Shown: positions 23,751-35,471, counted from the first letter of the stretch. The stretch: DNA of 64,000 nucleotides from Amycolatopsis australiensis (GCF_900119165.1 NZ_FPJG01000006.1:2604001-2668000); one strand, 5' to 3'. Numbers and translations: made by a program. The notes: a model not told the origin generated them from the sequence alone.

Positions 23751-24853
23751 ATGAGCGGGTTGGACGGGGCCGGGGTCATCGGAGCCGGCGGCGAGGGCGG
23801 GCCGTCGCGGCCTATCTCGCCGCGCGGGGGCCTGCCGGTGCACCTCTACACGCGGGATCCCGGGGCAGTGGGGGGAGATCGCGCGCCGCCGGGAGATCGT
23901 CGCGCCCGGCGTGCTCGACGGACGGTTCCCGCTGCGGGAGGTGAGCGCGGACCCCGCCGGGCTGGGTGGGCGTGCCGTCGTGGTGATCGCGACCCGTGAC
24001 CACCGCGTACCCGGAGGCCGCCGGGAGGTTGGCGCCGCACCTGCGTGGCGGGCAGGTGGTGGTGCTGTTCTCGAGCAAGCTGTGCGAAAGCGTCGAGTTC
24101 GCGCACGCGCTGGCGGCCGCCGGGGCCGGGGACGTCGACGTGGTCGAGACCGACGCGCTGTTCGCCGCGCGGCCGTCCGGCACCGGCGGGGTGACAGTGC
24201 TCGGCACCAAGGGCTGGAACCTGATCTCCGGCAGCGGCCCGGCCGCCGTCGCCCGGCACGCCGGGCTGTCGCGCGACTGGTTCCCGATGCCGGAGGTGGC
24301 GGCCGACCCGGTGGAGCGGGGCCTGCACGACTTCGGCGCGGTCGCACACGTGCCGATCGCACTGGCCAACCTCGGCACCATCGACCGCGCCGAGGAACTG
24401 CTCTTCTACGTCGAAGGCGTTTCCCCGCGCACGATCGCGTTGCCGGAGCGGACCGAGGCCGAGTTCGCGGTCGTCGCGCGGGCGTACGGCGCTCGGCTGC
24501 TGCCCACGACGGAGGTCCTCGACCACTACTACGGCTGCCCGGCCACGACGCCGCTGGACGCGTCGCGGCTGGTGGAGCCGTACCGGACGATCGCGACGCC
24601 GACCAGCCTCGACCACCGCTTCCTCGCCGAGGACATCCGCTCGACCCTCGTGCCGCCGCAGGCACTCGCGCGGCGCGCGGGGACCGCCACGCCGATGGTG
24701 GACGCCGCGATCACGATCATGTCCGTGCTCGGGGGTGAGGACTTCCACCGGACCGGCCGGACGCCGGCCCGCCTCGGCTGGGAAGGGCTCGGCCACGCGG
24801 GGATCCTGCGCCGGCTGGAAGCGGGCGACCGGGCCGGCGGCCGCGCGGCTTGA
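23751..24853 (+). pseudogene. Opine dehydrogenase family protein with multiple N-terminal indels
   Basis: From 23996 on, one frame encodes about 285 residues of an NAD/NADP octopine/nopaline dehydrogenase (LFSSKLCESVEFAHALAAAG, LVPPQALARRAG). The NAD-binding N-terminus is spread over other frames: GAGVIGAGGEG, AAYLAARG, LPVHLYTRDPG, EIARRREIVAPGVLDGRFPL and GGRAVVVIAT. Four single-base changes would make one frame: a missing base near 23798, an extra G near 23828, an extra G near 23862, an extra C near 23993. All sit in G/C runs, which points to sequencing error or a young pseudogene. If intact it would reductively couple an amino acid and a keto acid. Confidence 0.75.
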
Positions 24854-24952
24854 GCCGTTGCGGGCATCACCTGTGACTGGAGGTTGGCTCGCATCTGCCG
24901 GGGCGGCTGGGCGGTCGGATCGTCTGCCTCCCGGGGCGGATACCGTTCGGGG

Positions 24953-25258
24953 GTGCCTCGACGCAACCGTCCCGGGCGCCGGCAGGCCGGCGGGCCCGCC
25001 GAACGCGATCTCGGTGCCGCGACCGGGTGGGCGCGGGCCGAGTCCGGGGCCGACGGTGACTGGCTCGTGCGGAGCGTGCCCGGCTCGCAGGCCACCAAGT
25101 TCTACCGCTGTCCCGGCTGCGACCACGAGATCCGGCCCGGCACGCCGCACGTCGTCGTCTGGCCCGCCGACGAGACCGGCTCCGTCGCCGACCGGCGGCA
25201 CTGGCACCGCGCCTGCTGGGAGGCCAGGGCCCGGCGCCGGCCGCACCGCCGCTGGTGA
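24953..25258 (+). CDS. Conserved actinobacterial zinc-binding protein
   Basis: A 101-residue basic protein with a putative metal site: YRCPGCDHEIRPGTPH, followed by DRRHWHRACWEARAR (C-x2-C, H-x-H, C). Homologues with the same arrangement are conserved in actinomycetes, sometimes labelled ATP/GTP-binding without evidence. GTG start chosen because PRRNRPGRR is the conserved N-terminus and the upstream codons are not. No function assigned. Confidence 0.75.
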   Translation: MPRRNRPGRRQAGGPAERDLGAATGWARAESGADGDWLVRSVPGSQATKFYRCPGCDHEIRPGTPHVVVWPADETGSVADRRHWHRACWEARARRRPHRRW

Positions 25259-25292
25259 CGCTTCTCTCTGAAGTTTTCAAACAACGCCCGGC

Positions 25293-25790
25293 TCAGCGCC
25301 GGTAGTGCCGCGACATGGCGCCGTCGTACATCTCCTCCGTGTACTCGGTGAAGCCCAGCCGCTCCGCCACCCGCAGCGACGGCTTGTTCTCCACACTGAC
25401 GCTCGCCACCACCGGCAGCGTCGGCAGCTCGCGGGCACACCACTCCAGCACCGCCCGCCCCGCCTCGACCGCGTAGCCCTTCCCCCACGCGGACGGCCGG
25501 AACCGGTAGCCCAGGTTGAGCACCTTCTCGCCGTGGAACTCCCGCAGCCGCACCCCGCACATGCCGATGACCTCGGTGCCGCCGCGCTCGAGCACCGCGG
25601 GGTAGCCGAAGCCGTGCTCGGCCCAGTGCGCCAGCCAGTCCAAGAACATCGCCGACGCGCGCGGGACGTCCGGCGGGTCGGGGTGGAAGCGGTTGGTGCG
25701 CGGGTCGGTGTGGATGTCGACCATCGCCTGCCGGTCCGCCTCGTGGAGCGGACGCAGCAGCAGCCGGTCGGTTTCGATGTCGGTGAACAC
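25293..25790 (-). CDS. GNAT family N-acetyltransferase
   Basis: A 165-residue RimJ/RimL-like acetyltransferase: TDIETDRLLLRPLHEADR at the N-terminus, the acetyl-CoA loop YRFRPSAWGKGYAVEAGRAV and ASVSVENKPSLRVAERLGF. The substrate may be a protein N-terminus or a small amine. GTG start 25790 is preferred: earlier starts add non-conserved residues and run into the divergent hydrolase gene. Confidence 0.85.
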   Translation of the reverse strand: MFTDIETDRLLLRPLHEADRQAMVDIHTDPRTNRFHPDPPDVPRASAMFLDWLAHWAEHGFGYPAVLERGGTEVIGMCGVRLREFHGEKVLNLGYRFRPSAWGKGYAVEAGRAVLEWCARELPTLPVVASVSVENKPSLRVAERLGFTEYTEEMYDGAMSRHYRR

Positions 25791-25830
25791 AGGGGCGAAG
25801 CTAGCGCGGGGGTCCGACAAAATGGCTCGC

Positions 25831-26592
25831 ATGACCGAACTGCCGCTGGTCCTCCTCCACGCCTTCCCCCTGGATTCCCGCATGTGGAACGCGGTGCGGG
25901 AGCCGCTCGCGTCACGCGTCCGGGTGATAACCCCGGACCAGCGCGGGCTCGGCCGCTCGCCGCTGCCGGAGTCCGATCGCGAACCGAGCCTCGAAGACGC
26001 CGCGCGCGACGTCGTCGCCCTGCTCGACCGGCTGGAGCTGGACCGCGTCGTCCTCGGCGGCTGCTCGATGGGCGGCTACCTCGCGATGGCCGTGCTGCGG
26101 CTGGCGCCGGAGCGGGTCGGCGGGCTCGTCCTCATCGACACCAAGGCCGCGCCCGACACGCCGGAGGCCGCGCAGAGCAGGCTGGACGTCGCGGCCCGCG
26201 CCGAGCGCGAGGGCACCGGGAGCTGGCTGGCCGAGGCCAACCTGCCCAACCTGCTCGCCGAAGCCACGCGCACGCGGCGACCCGAGCTGGTCGAGACCGT
26301 CCGGGAGATCATCGAGTCGCAGCCGGCCGCCGGGGTCTCGTGGACGGCGCTGGCGCTGCGGAACCGCCCGGACTCCCTCGATCTCCTGCGTCGTACGGCC
26401 GTCCCCGCGCTGGTCATCGTCGGCGAAGAGGACGCGATCACCCCGGTCGCGGCGGCGAGCGCGATGGCCGAGGTCATGGCCGGGTCGACGCTCGTCGTGC
26501 TGCCGGGAGCCGGGCATCTGACCCCGTTGGAAGATCCCGCGGGCGTGGTCGAGGCGATCCTCTCCTGGTACCCCGCGACTCACGAGAAGTAG
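25831..26592 (+). CDS. Alpha/beta fold hydrolase
   Basis: A 253-residue alpha/beta hydrolase with a readable catalytic triad: Ser in GGCSMGGYLAM, Asp in IVGEEDAITPV, His in GAGHLTPLEDP. The oxyanion HAFPLDSRMWN loop is present. Resembles lactonase/esterase members such as 3-oxoadipate enol-lactonase, but the substrate cannot be fixed. Start at ATG 25831 or 25822. Its 3' end overlaps the convergent kinase gene by 13 bp. Confidence 0.85.
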   Translation: MTELPLVLLHAFPLDSRMWNAVREPLASRVRVITPDQRGLGRSPLPESDREPSLEDAARDVVALLDRLELDRVVLGGCSMGGYLAMAVLRLAPERVGGLVLIDTKAAPDTPEAAQSRLDVAARAEREGTGSWLAEANLPNLLAEATRTRRPELVETVREIIESQPAAGVSWTALALRNRPDSLDLLRRTAVPALVIVGEEDAITPVAAASAMAEVMAGSTLVVLPGAGHLTPLEDPAGVVEAILSWYPATHEK

Positions 26593-27392
26593 GCGGCGAG
26601 GGCCGTACGGGCTTCGGGGAGCCGGTGCGGGAAGCGTTGAGCGATCACGAAACGCCACACGACGACGTAGAACGCGCGCAACTGCGTATAAGCGCGAAGA
26701 ACCCCTTCGTCGACAGAGGCCGGGTAGGCGGCGAGGTACTCCGCGCCGCCTTGGCTCGCGAGGACGCCGAGATCCCACGCCAATGGCCCGCGCCAGGTGT
26801 CCTCGAAGTCCAGCCAGCACGGCCCGGCTTCGGTGGCGATCAGGTTGCCGGGGTGCGCGTCGCCGTGCAGCGGCTGCGCGGCGACGTCCGGCAACGCCGC
26901 TTCGATCCGGGCCGCCTCCGCGTGCAGCCGCGGGTCCGGGTCGTACCGGTCCAGGACCCGTGCGACGTCCTCGAGCGGGCCGCGCCGCGGCAGTTCGCCC
27001 GGGTAGTCCCGCACCGCCGCGTGCACCTCGGCCAGCGACCGCGCGACGACGTCCGGTGCGTACCGGTGGTCCGGATCGTGCGGGATGTGGTGCCAGAGAG
27101 TGACCGGAAGACCGCCGGCGAAATGGGGTCCGGCCTCCGGGTCCGTGCTGGGTGAGACGACGCGCACACCACGTTCGGTGAGGAACCGCGACACCGCCAC
27201 GTCCCGCTCCTGCCAGGCCGCGCCGGGCCGCGCCAGGCGGGTCGTCCCCGGCACCCGCGCGACCAGCGGACCCAGCCTCACCAGCACGTTCGAGCGCTCG
27301 TGCAGCACCTCGGGGTCGCGCGCGGCCAGACCGAGCCGGGCGGCCACGGTCCGTACCGCCCGCACCGCGGTACGCGTGTATCCGTCGGTCAC
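26580..27392 (-). CDS. Aminoglycoside phosphotransferase/choline kinase-like protein
   Basis: A 270-residue APH-fold kinase. The catalytic loop [14 protein letters not shown] (Asp, Asn) and metal-binding [17 protein letters not shown] are intact. Such proteins phosphorylate hydroxyl groups in small molecules; most chromosomal actinomycete copies are not resistance genes, so no resistance is claimed. It diverges from ctaD, separated by 136 bp. Confidence 0.85.
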   Translation of the reverse strand: MTDGYTRTAVRAVRTVAARLGLAARDPEVLHERSNVLVRLGPLVARVPGTTRLARPGAAWQERDVAVSRFLTERGVRVVSPSTDPEAGPHFAGGLPVTLWHHIPHDPDHRYAPDVVARSLAEVHAAVRDYPGELPRRGPLEDVARVLDRYDPDPRLHAEAARIEAALPDVAAQPLHGDAHPGNLIATEAGPCWLDFEDTWRGPLAWDLGVLASQGGAEYLAAYPASVDEGVLRAYTQLRAFYVVVWRFVIAQRFPHRLPEARTALAAYFS

Positions 27393-27528
27393 GCGCCGAT
27401 CTTGCCAGCCGGTGCGCGCGACTGTCGGTAGCGAGGGCTACGATCCCCCTGAGCCACCGAGACCGGGTCCGCCCGAACCCCGGCGGCCGGACGATGACCA
27501 CCCCAAGGTTGCAGTGTTGGAGGCAGGA

Positions 27529-29316
27529 GTGACGGCCGTAGCCCCCAAGCCGATCGCCACGCGCCCGTATCCCGCGCGCGAGTCGGTTAAGGGTTCGTAC
27601 CTGCTGCGGTTGTTCCGCACGACGGACCACAAGCAGATCGGGATCATGTACCTGGTCACGTCGTTCGCCTTCTTCATGGCGGGCGGCGCGATGGCCATGC
27701 TCATCCGCAGCGAGCTGGCGCGGCCCGGGCAGCAGTTCCTGTCCCAGGAGCAGTACAACCAGCTCTTCACCATGCACGGCACGGTGATGCTGCTGCTGTA
27801 CGCGACCCCGATCCTCTTCGGTTTCGCGAACTTCGTCCTGCCGCTGCAGATCGGCTCGCCGGACGTCGCGTTCCCGCGGCTGAACGCGTTCTCGTACTGG
27901 CTGTACCTGTTCGGCGGCCTGATCGTGATGTCGGGCTTCCTGACCCCGGGCGGCGCCGCCGACTTCGGCTGGTTCGCCTACACCCCGCTGTCGGACGCGA
28001 TCCACTCGCCCGGCGTCGGCGCGGACCTGTGGATCTCCGGCCTGGTGATCGGTGGTCTCGGCACCATCCTCGGCGCGGTCAACATGATCACCACGGTGGT
28101 CTGCCTGCGCGCGCCGGGCATGACGATGTACCGGATGCCGATCTTCACCTGGAACATCCTGGTCACGAGCATCCTGATCCTGCTCGCCTTCCCGATCCTG
28201 ACCGCGGCGCTGATGGGCCTGCTGGCGGACCGGCACCTCGGGGCGCACGTGTTCGACCCCGAAAACGGCGGCGTGATCCTCTGGCAGCATCTGTTCTGGT
28301 TCTTCGGCCATCCCGAGGTGTACATCGTCGCGCTGCCGTTCTTCGGCATCGTGTCGGAGATCTTCCCGGTGTTCAGCCGCAAGCCGCTGTTCGGCTACAA
28401 GAGCCTGGTCTGGGCGACGCTGGCGATCGCGGCCCTCTCGGTCGCGGTGTGGGCGCACCACATGTACGCCACCGGCGCCGTGCTGCTGCCGTTCTTCTCC
28501 TTCATGACGTTCCTGATCGCCGTCCCGACCGGCATCAAGTTCTTCAACTGGATCGGCACGATGTGGAAGGGCCAGCTGTCCTTCGAGACGCCGATGATCT
28601 TCTCGATGGGCTTCATCGTCACGTTCCTCTTCGGCGGCCTGACCGGCATCATGCTGGCCGCGCCGGCGATCGACTTCCACGTGTCGGACAGCTACTTCGT
28701 CGTCGCGCACTTCCACTACGTGCTCTACGGCACGATCGTGTTCGCCACCTTCGCCGGCATCTACTTCTGGTTCCCGAAGATCACCGGCCGGATGATGGAC
28801 GAGAAGCTCGGCAAGTGGCACTTCTGGACCACGTTCATCGGCTTCCACATGACGTTCCTCGTCCAGCACTGGCTGGGCGCGGAGGGCATGCCGCGCCGGT
28901 ACGCCGACTACCTGTCCAGCGACGGCTTCACGACGCTGAACACGATCTCGACGATCGGCGCGTACATCCTCGGTGCCTCGACGCTGCCGTTCATCTGGAA
29001 CGTCTTCAAGAGCTACCGGTACGGCGAGATCGTCACGGTGGACGACCCGTGGGGCTACGGCAACTCGCTCGAGTGGGCGACGTCCTGCCCGCCGCCGCGG
29101 CACAACTTCACCGAGCTGCCCCGGATCCGTTCCGAGCGGCCCGCGTTCGAGCTGCACTACCCGCACATGATCGAGCGCATCCACAACGAGGGCGAGATCG
29201 GCTTCTTCGGGAAGCAGAAGGTCAACAGCCACGCCGCCCCGTCGCAGGTGCTTACCGAAGCGGTGATCCCGGGGGACCACTCCCGCGACAACGCGAGCGA
29301 GCAGGGCGACAAGTAG
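27529..29316 (+). CDS. ctaD: Cytochrome c oxidase subunit I (aa3 type)
   Basis: The 595-residue catalytic subunit of the terminal oxidase, in the cytoplasmic membrane with 12 helices. It carries the heme a and heme a3/CuB ligands: [19 protein letters not shown] (cross-linked His-Tyr pair), WAHHMYATG (two CuB His) and AHFHYVLYG (hemes a3 and a). It reduces oxygen to water using electrons from the cytochrome bcc complex, pumping protons. GTG start after GGAGGCAGG. No other oxidase subunit is adjacent, as in mycobacteria where ctaD neighbours serB2. Confidence 0.96.
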   Translation: MTAVAPKPIATRPYPARESVKGSYLLRLFRTTDHKQIGIMYLVTSFAFFMAGGAMAMLIRSELARPGQQFLSQEQYNQLFTMHGTVMLLLYATPILFGFANFVLPLQIGSPDVAFPRLNAFSYWLYLFGGLIVMSGFLTPGGAADFGWFAYTPLSDAIHSPGVGADLWISGLVIGGLGTILGAVNMITTVVCLRAPGMTMYRMPIFTWNILVTSILILLAFPILTAALMGLLADRHLGAHVFDPENGGVILWQHLFWFFGHPEVYIVALPFFGIVSEIFPVFSRKPLFGYKSLVWATLAIAALSVAVWAHHMYATGAVLLPFFSFMTFLIAVPTGIKFFNWIGTMWKGQLSFETPMIFSMGFIVTFLFGGLTGIMLAAPAIDFHVSDSYFVVAHFHYVLYGTIVFATFAGIYFWFPKITGRMMDEKLGKWHFWTTFIGFHMTFLVQHWLGAEGMPRRYADYLSSDGFTTLNTISTIGAYILGASTLPFIWNVFKSYRYGEIVTVDDPWGYGNSLEWATSCPPPRHNFTELPRIRSERPAFELHYPHMIERIHNEGEIGFFGKQKVNSHAAPSQVLTEAVIPGDHSRDNASEQGDK

Positions 29317-29330
29317 GAACCTGAACGAGT

Positions 29331-29369
29331 GAGCGCGTGCCCGGCTGATGTGAAGCCGGGCACGCGCTC
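29331..29369 (+). terminator. Strong stem-loop terminator after ctaD
   Basis: A perfect 16-bp stem, GAGCGCGTGCCCGGCT (29331-29346) with AGCCGGGCACGCGCTC (29354-29369), a 7-nt loop, then TATTTAT. This is a good intrinsic terminator and separates ctaD from serB. Confidence 0.93.
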
Positions 29370-29429
29370 TATTTATGTCCGAGCCCGGACCGGCAGACTG
29401 ATCGTGCAGCGTTGCCGACCGAGGGATGA

Positions 29430-31438
<2,009 letters not shown>

Positions 31439-31454
31439 GCCGGTTGGAGCGGGC

Positions 31455-31856
31455 ATGGGACTCGAAGTACAGCGGGACGGGCAGCACGCCTTCGTCGGCC
31501 GCAACGACCGGGGCGCGGAGGTCCGGCTGGGCCGGACGGGCGCCGAAGGGGCGTTCTCGCCCGCCGAGCTGCTGCAGATCGCGGCCGCAGGCTGCAGCGC
31601 GGTGACCGCCGAAGAGCTGATCACGCGGCGGGTCGGCGAGGACGCGAAGTTCCGCGTCACGGTCAGCGCCGACCGCCGCGAGGGCGCTTCGGAGCTGGAC
31701 GCCGTGCACGTCGCGTTCGACGTCGACGTGTCGACATTGCCGGCGGATCAGCGGCAAGCACTCGCCGGCGCCGTGGATCGCGCGATCGAACGCCTCTGCA
31801 CGGTGAGCCGGACGCTCAAGAAGGGCATTCCGGTGACGGAAGAGTTCCCGGTTTAG
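31455..31856 (+). CDS. OsmC/Ohr family peroxiredoxin-like protein
   Basis: A 133-residue OsmC-fold protein, closest in pattern to Ohr-type organic hydroperoxide reductases. The two redox cysteines are present: Cys47 (IAAAGCSAVTAEEL) and Cys115 (IERLCTVSRTL). It would reduce organic peroxides using thiols. ATG start 17 bp after the pth2 stop, so probably in the same transcript. Its 3' end overlaps the convergent orphan gene by 41 bp. Confidence 0.87.
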   Translation: MGLEVQRDGQHAFVGRNDRGAEVRLGRTGAEGAFSPAELLQIAAAGCSAVTAEELITRRVGEDAKFRVTVSADRREGASELDAVHVAFDVDVSTLPADQRQALAGAVDRAIERLCTVSRTLKKGIPVTEEFPV

Positions 31857-32097
31857 GGTCCGGCGCGACGGGGATCAGCTCGTCGAACTCCTCGCGGAGC
31901 TCCTCGAGCTGCTTCCCGTTGAGGAACGGCAGCAGCACACCACACGACCGGCAGGCCCGGCCCCGGCTCGCGAAGAAGGCCGGGCGGGCGTCGAGCAGGT
32001 CGGGCCGCGCGAACCGGAGCCGGATCTCGTCCCACTTGACGTCGAGGTCGCCGAGCGGGCTGAGGCTGTCTTCGGCACCGCAGACCGGGCAGCGCAT
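31816..32097 (-). CDS. Conserved zinc-ribbon hypothetical protein
   Basis: A 93-residue protein with an N-terminal MRCPVCGAED and a second ACRSCGVLLPFL, two C-x2-C pairs that should bind one zinc ion. The central region is charged. No characterised family. One base separates it from the upstream orphan gene, so the two form an operon. Confidence 0.7.
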   Translation of the reverse strand: MRCPVCGAEDSLSPLGDLDVKWDEIRLRFARPDLLDARPAFFASRGRACRSCGVLLPFLNGKQLEELREEFDELIPVAPDPKPGTLPSPECPS

Positions 32098-32098
32098 G

Positions 32099-32440
32099 TC
32101 AGTTCTTGCCGGATTCCCAGACGACGTAGGCCTGGTCGGCGTCGGTGGTCATGGCCTCGATGAACTTCTCGTTGTCGAAGCCGGGCAGTGACTGCAGGCG
32201 CTCGATCAGCGCGTCGGCCGCCGGGTCGCCGCTCGGGACCGCCGTGCCCTTGCCGTCGGTGCCCACCAGCATGAAGAAGACGTCTTCGTTCCAGGGACCG
32301 TCGGGGATGACGCGGACCATCACCGACGACAGCTCGGTCCACGTGACGGCCTCTTCGCTGCCGTCCGCGAGGCGCCGCCGCACGCCGTCGTCGTCGACCG
32401 TGACGGTCCGGGAATGAGCGCTGGACGAATCCTGGGTCAA
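32099..32440 (-). CDS. Conserved hypothetical protein (WTELSSV / LQSLPGFDNEKF motif)
   Basis: A 113-residue cytoplasmic protein: VTWTELSSVMVRVIPDGPW, EDVFFMLVG, and SLPGFDNEKFIEAM with a final VVWES. This pattern recurs in small unannotated proteins of many bacteria and looks like a compact beta-rich PH-type fold. TTG start with GGGAG seven bases upstream; no better start exists. Lies directly upstream of the zinc-ribbon orphan and downstream of dinG. Confidence 0.68.
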   Translation of the reverse strand: MTQDSSSAHSRTVTVDDDGVRRRLADGSEEAVTWTELSSVMVRVIPDGPWNEDVFFMLVGTDGKGTAVPSGDPAADALIERLQSLPGFDNEKFIEAMTTDADQAYVVWESGKN

Positions 32441-32498
32441 CCGGTGCTCCCTTGCTGCGTCGGTGGGTTCACCGTACCGGGCGCGGCCGTGGACCGCG

Positions 32499-34559
32499 TC
32501 ACGCGGGCGCGGCTGCGTCCAGCCGGCGCAGCGCGTCGCGCACCACCTTCGGGTCCATCGTCGGCCAGAACGGCGGCAGCGACGCCCGCAGGAAGCCGCC
32601 GTAGCGGGCGTTCGCCAGCCGGGAGTCCAGGACCGCCACCACGCCGCGGTCGGTGACCGACCGGTGCAGCCGCCCGGTGCCCTGCGCCAGCAGCAGCGCC
32701 GCGTGCGTGGCCGCCACGGTGAGGAACCCGTTGCCGCCGCGGGCTTCCACCGCGCGCTGGCGCGCCGAGGACACCGGGTCGTCCGGGCGCGGGAACGGGA
32801 TCCGGTCGACCACCACCAGTTGCAGCGACGGGCCGGGCACGTCGACGCCCTGCCAGAGGCTGAGCGTGCCGAACAGGCACGTGCGGACGTCCTCGGCGAA
32901 CTTCTGGACCAGCAGCGACGTCGCGTCTTCGCCCTGGCAGAGGATCGGGAAGTCCAGCCGCTCGCGCATCTCTTCGGCCGCCTGCTTGGCCGCGCGCATC
33001 GAGGAGAACAGCCCCAGCGTGCGGCCGCCCGCGGCCTCGATCAGCTCGGCCAGTTCGTCCATTGTGGACGGCATGAGCCCATCGCGGCCCGGTGGCGGCA
33101 GGTGCTTGGCCAGGTACAGGATGCCGTTGCGCCGGTGGTCGAACGGCGAGCCGACGTCCAGGCCGGTCCACTTCGGGCCCGAGTCGTCGGACGGCGCTTC
33201 CTTCTCGGTGGCGGCGCCCGGCGCCTGCTCGACGCGGGCCGCGCCCGGCGGCAGGCCCCACTGGCGCGCCATCGTGTCGAACGTGCCGCCCAGGGTCAGT
33301 GTCGCCGACGTGAGGATCGTCGTGTGCTGGTTGAACACGCGCTCGCGCAGCAGCCCGGCCACGCCCAGCGGCGCCACCTTCAGCGCGGGCGGCCGCGGGT
33401 TCGACGCGAACTTGTCACCCGAGAGCCAGACGACGTCGCGCTGGTGCGCCTGGTCCTCCTCGAACGCCTCCAGCAGCCGGACCGCGGTGTCGTGCACCTC
33501 GTCGAGCAGTGAACGCGCCAGCTTGCGCGCGGTGGCCTCCTCGACGTCCTCCTTGCGGTCGGAGCCCAGCGCCGTGATGCACGCGTGGGCGGCGTCGCGG
33601 ATCGCCGGGATCGCGCCCCGCAGCGGCCGCGGCAGCTCGTCCATCCGGCCGGGCGGCAGGTCGTCGACGATCAGCGCCAGGCCGTCACCCGCCTCCAGCA
33701 GGCGGTCCGCGATGTCGGCGTCGATCAGCTTGCCGCAGCGGCGGGCGGCCGCCGCGCACATCGCGCTGGTCAGCTCGCCGGTGGCGACCGAGGTGACCCG
33801 GTCGACGAGGTCGTGTGCCTCGTCGATGATCACGACGTCGTGGTCCGGCAGCACCTGGTAGCCCTGCAGCGCGTCGATCGCCAGCAGCGCGTGGTTGGTG
33901 ACGATGACGTCGGCGCGGCCGGCCTCGGCGCGGGCGCGCTCGGCGAAGCAGTCCGTGCCGATCGGGCAGCGCGAAGCGCCGAGGCATTCCTTCGCCGTCA
34001 CCGAAACCTGCCGCCACGCCTGGTCGGAGACGCCGGGGACGAGCTCGTCGCGGTCGCCGGTCTCGGTGTCCGACGCCCACTCCCGCAGCCGCGTGACCTC
34101 CTTGCCCAGCCGCGACACGGCGAACGGGTCGAACAGCTGGGCGTCTTCCGGCTCGTCCGGCGCGCCGGAGTCCAGCCGGTGCAGGCACATGTAGTTGCGG
34201 CGGCCCTTGAGGATCGCGAAGGTCGGTTCGCGGCCGAGCGGCTTCTTCAGGGCCTTCGCCAGGCGCGGGAGGTCGCGGTCGACGAGCTGGCGCTGCAGCG
34301 CGATCGTCGCCGTGGAGACGACGACCGTGGCTTCCTTCTCGACGGCGTGGCGGATCGCGGGGACGAGGTAGGCCAGCGACTTGCCGGTGCCGGTCCCGGC
34401 CTGGACGGCCAGGTGCTCGCCGGTGCGGATGGCGCGGCCGACGGCCTCGGCCATCTTCACCTGCCCTGGGCGTTCGGCACCGCCCACGGACTCCACCGCG
34501 TGGGTGAGGAGTTCGAGGACGCCGGGGAAATCGGTTCGGGCGGGCACAGCGACACACAT
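32499..34559 (-). CDS. dinG: ATP-dependent DNA helicase DinG-like (XPD family)
   Basis: A 686-residue superfamily 2 helicase with Walker A VQAGTGTGKSLAYLVPA, VVSTATIALQRQL, DEAH box VVIIDEAHDLVDRV and C-terminal helicase motifs (LGLFSSMRAAK, LWQGVDVPGPSL, QGTGRLHRS). Four cysteines for an iron-sulfur cluster are present: one in NYMCLHRL and three in KECLGASRCPIGTDCF. It unwinds DNA 5' to 3' and resolves R-loops or other structures. Start taken at ATG 34559. The position next to pncB matches Rv1329c-Rv1330c, apart from the inserted bioY to eda segment. Confidence 0.9.
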   Translation of the reverse strand: MCVAVPARTDFPGVLELLTHAVESVGGAERPGQVKMAEAVGRAIRTGEHLAVQAGTGTGKSLAYLVPAIRHAVEKEATVVVSTATIALQRQLVDRDLPRLAKALKKPLGREPTFAILKGRRNYMCLHRLDSGAPDEPEDAQLFDPFAVSRLGKEVTRLREWASDTETGDRDELVPGVSDQAWRQVSVTAKECLGASRCPIGTDCFAERARAEAGRADVIVTNHALLAIDALQGYQVLPDHDVVIIDEAHDLVDRVTSVATGELTSAMCAAAARRCGKLIDADIADRLLEAGDGLALIVDDLPPGRMDELPRPLRGAIPAIRDAAHACITALGSDRKEDVEEATARKLARSLLDEVHDTAVRLLEAFEEDQAHQRDVVWLSGDKFASNPRPPALKVAPLGVAGLLRERVFNQHTTILTSATLTLGGTFDTMARQWGLPPGAARVEQAPGAATEKEAPSDDSGPKWTGLDVGSPFDHRRNGILYLAKHLPPPGRDGLMPSTMDELAELIEAAGGRTLGLFSSMRAAKQAAEEMRERLDFPILCQGEDATSLLVQKFAEDVRTCLFGTLSLWQGVDVPGPSLQLVVVDRIPFPRPDDPVSSARQRAVEARGGNGFLTVAATHAALLLAQGTGRLHRSVTDRGVVAVLDSRLANARYGGFLRASLPPFWPTMDPKVVRDALRRLDAAAPA

Positions 34560-34654
34560 TAGCCGCCGGGGCCGACAGGATCGGTGATCCGTCGCGAACG
34601 GGCCACTCGCGCCGCTCCGGGCGGCCGGCGGGGGAGCACGGCCGCACACGGCGA

Positions 34655-34686
34655 AGGGGCCTCCCCGCGAGCGCGGGAAGGCCCCT
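34655..34686 (-). terminator. Stem-loop terminator after bioY
   Basis: A 15-bp stem with one mismatch, AGGGGCCTCCCCGCG (34655-34669) with CGCGGGAAGGCCCCT (34672-34686), lies 11 bp past the bioY stop on the minus strand. The AG loop is tight, so the top pairs probably open. Confidence 0.65.
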
Positions 34687-34697
34687 CCGGCCGGTGC

Positions 34698-35288
34698 TCA
34701 GTCTTCGGCGCGGCGGCCCGAGACCAGCTTCCAGGTCAGCGGCAGGAGCCCGGCGGCCACGACGATCTTGATCGCGTCGCCGACGAGGAACGGCGTGACA
34801 CCCTTGGCGAACGCCGTGGCCAGGTCGAACCCGGTCGCCGCCATCAGCCACGGCACGCCGAACGCGTAGATCACGACGTTGCCGAGCACCATCGTGCCCG
34901 CGGTGCGCACCGGCGTCCGGTCACCGCCGCGGCCGGCGAGCGCGCCCACCAGCGCGCCGGCGAAGACGAACCCGACGATGTAGCCGGCGCTCGCGCCCGA
35001 CAGGCCCGCGGTGCCGTGCTGGAACCACGGCACGCCCACGGCGCCGACGAGCAGGTAGACCAGCATCGACGCGGCACCGCGCGACATGCCGAGCGACGCG
35101 CCGACGAGCAGCGCGGCGAACGTCTGGCCGGTCATCGGCACCGGGCTGCCCGGCACCGGGATCGTCAGCTGCGCGGCGGCGCCGGTCAGCACGGCACCCC
35201 CGGCGACCAGCGCGATGTCCCGGACGAGGGAGCCGGGCACGAGGTCGGCCAGCACGGGCCGCTTGCCGGCGAAAGACAGCGAAGACAC
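34698..35288 (-). CDS. bioY: BioY, biotin ECF transporter substrate-binding component
   Basis: A 196-residue membrane protein with six helices, the S-component that captures biotin. Motifs: ALVAGGAVLTGAAAQLTIP, PVPMTGQTFAALLVGASLG and GYIVGFVFAGALVGALAG. GTG start with GGGAGG upstream. BioM/BioN energising subunits are not in the window; BioY can work alone or with shared modules. A GGTTAACG/CGTTACC inverted repeat upstream suggests a biotin repressor. Confidence 0.92.
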   Translation of the reverse strand: MSSLSFAGKRPVLADLVPGSLVRDIALVAGGAVLTGAAAQLTIPVPGSPVPMTGQTFAALLVGASLGMSRGAASMLVYLLVGAVGVPWFQHGTAGLSGASAGYIVGFVFAGALVGALAGRGGDRTPVRTAGTMVLGNVVIYAFGVPWLMAATGFDLATAFAKGVTPFLVGDAIKIVVAAGLLPLTWKLVSGRRAED

Positions 35289-35323
35289 GAAACCTCCCTG
35301 GGTGAAGCACACGCGACGACCGA

Positions 35324-35340
35324 GGTTAACGCTCGTTACC
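35324..35340. promoter_or_regulatory. Imperfect inverted repeat upstream of bioY
   Basis: GGTTAACG and CGTTACC, with one extra T in the left arm, lie 36-52 bp upstream of the bioY start. Actinobacterial biotin genes are often controlled by the TetR-type BioQ at such sites; matching to that consensus was not possible here. Confidence 0.4.
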
Positions 35341-35471
35341 CCGGGAGAAACCCCTGAAGTTGCGTTCCTCACCGGCCACTCGTCCGGGTGGACCCGATCA
35401 GGGACGGCACCGGGGCTGCCGATGACGAAGTGGGTCACTGCGAACAGTCACGGAACCGAGGAGGCCGGTGC

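Noticed and set aside
26580..27392. Aminoglycoside resistance gene
   Set aside because: The fold is shared by choline and homoserine kinases; nothing in sequence or context supports resistance.
25912..29280. Very long minus-strand open frame (over 1,100 codons) opposite the hydrolase, kinase and ctaD genes
   Set aside because: High GC leaves few stops in the antisense frame. The predicted protein is low-complexity (Arg, Gly, Asp, His rich) and the other strand encodes well-conserved proteins.
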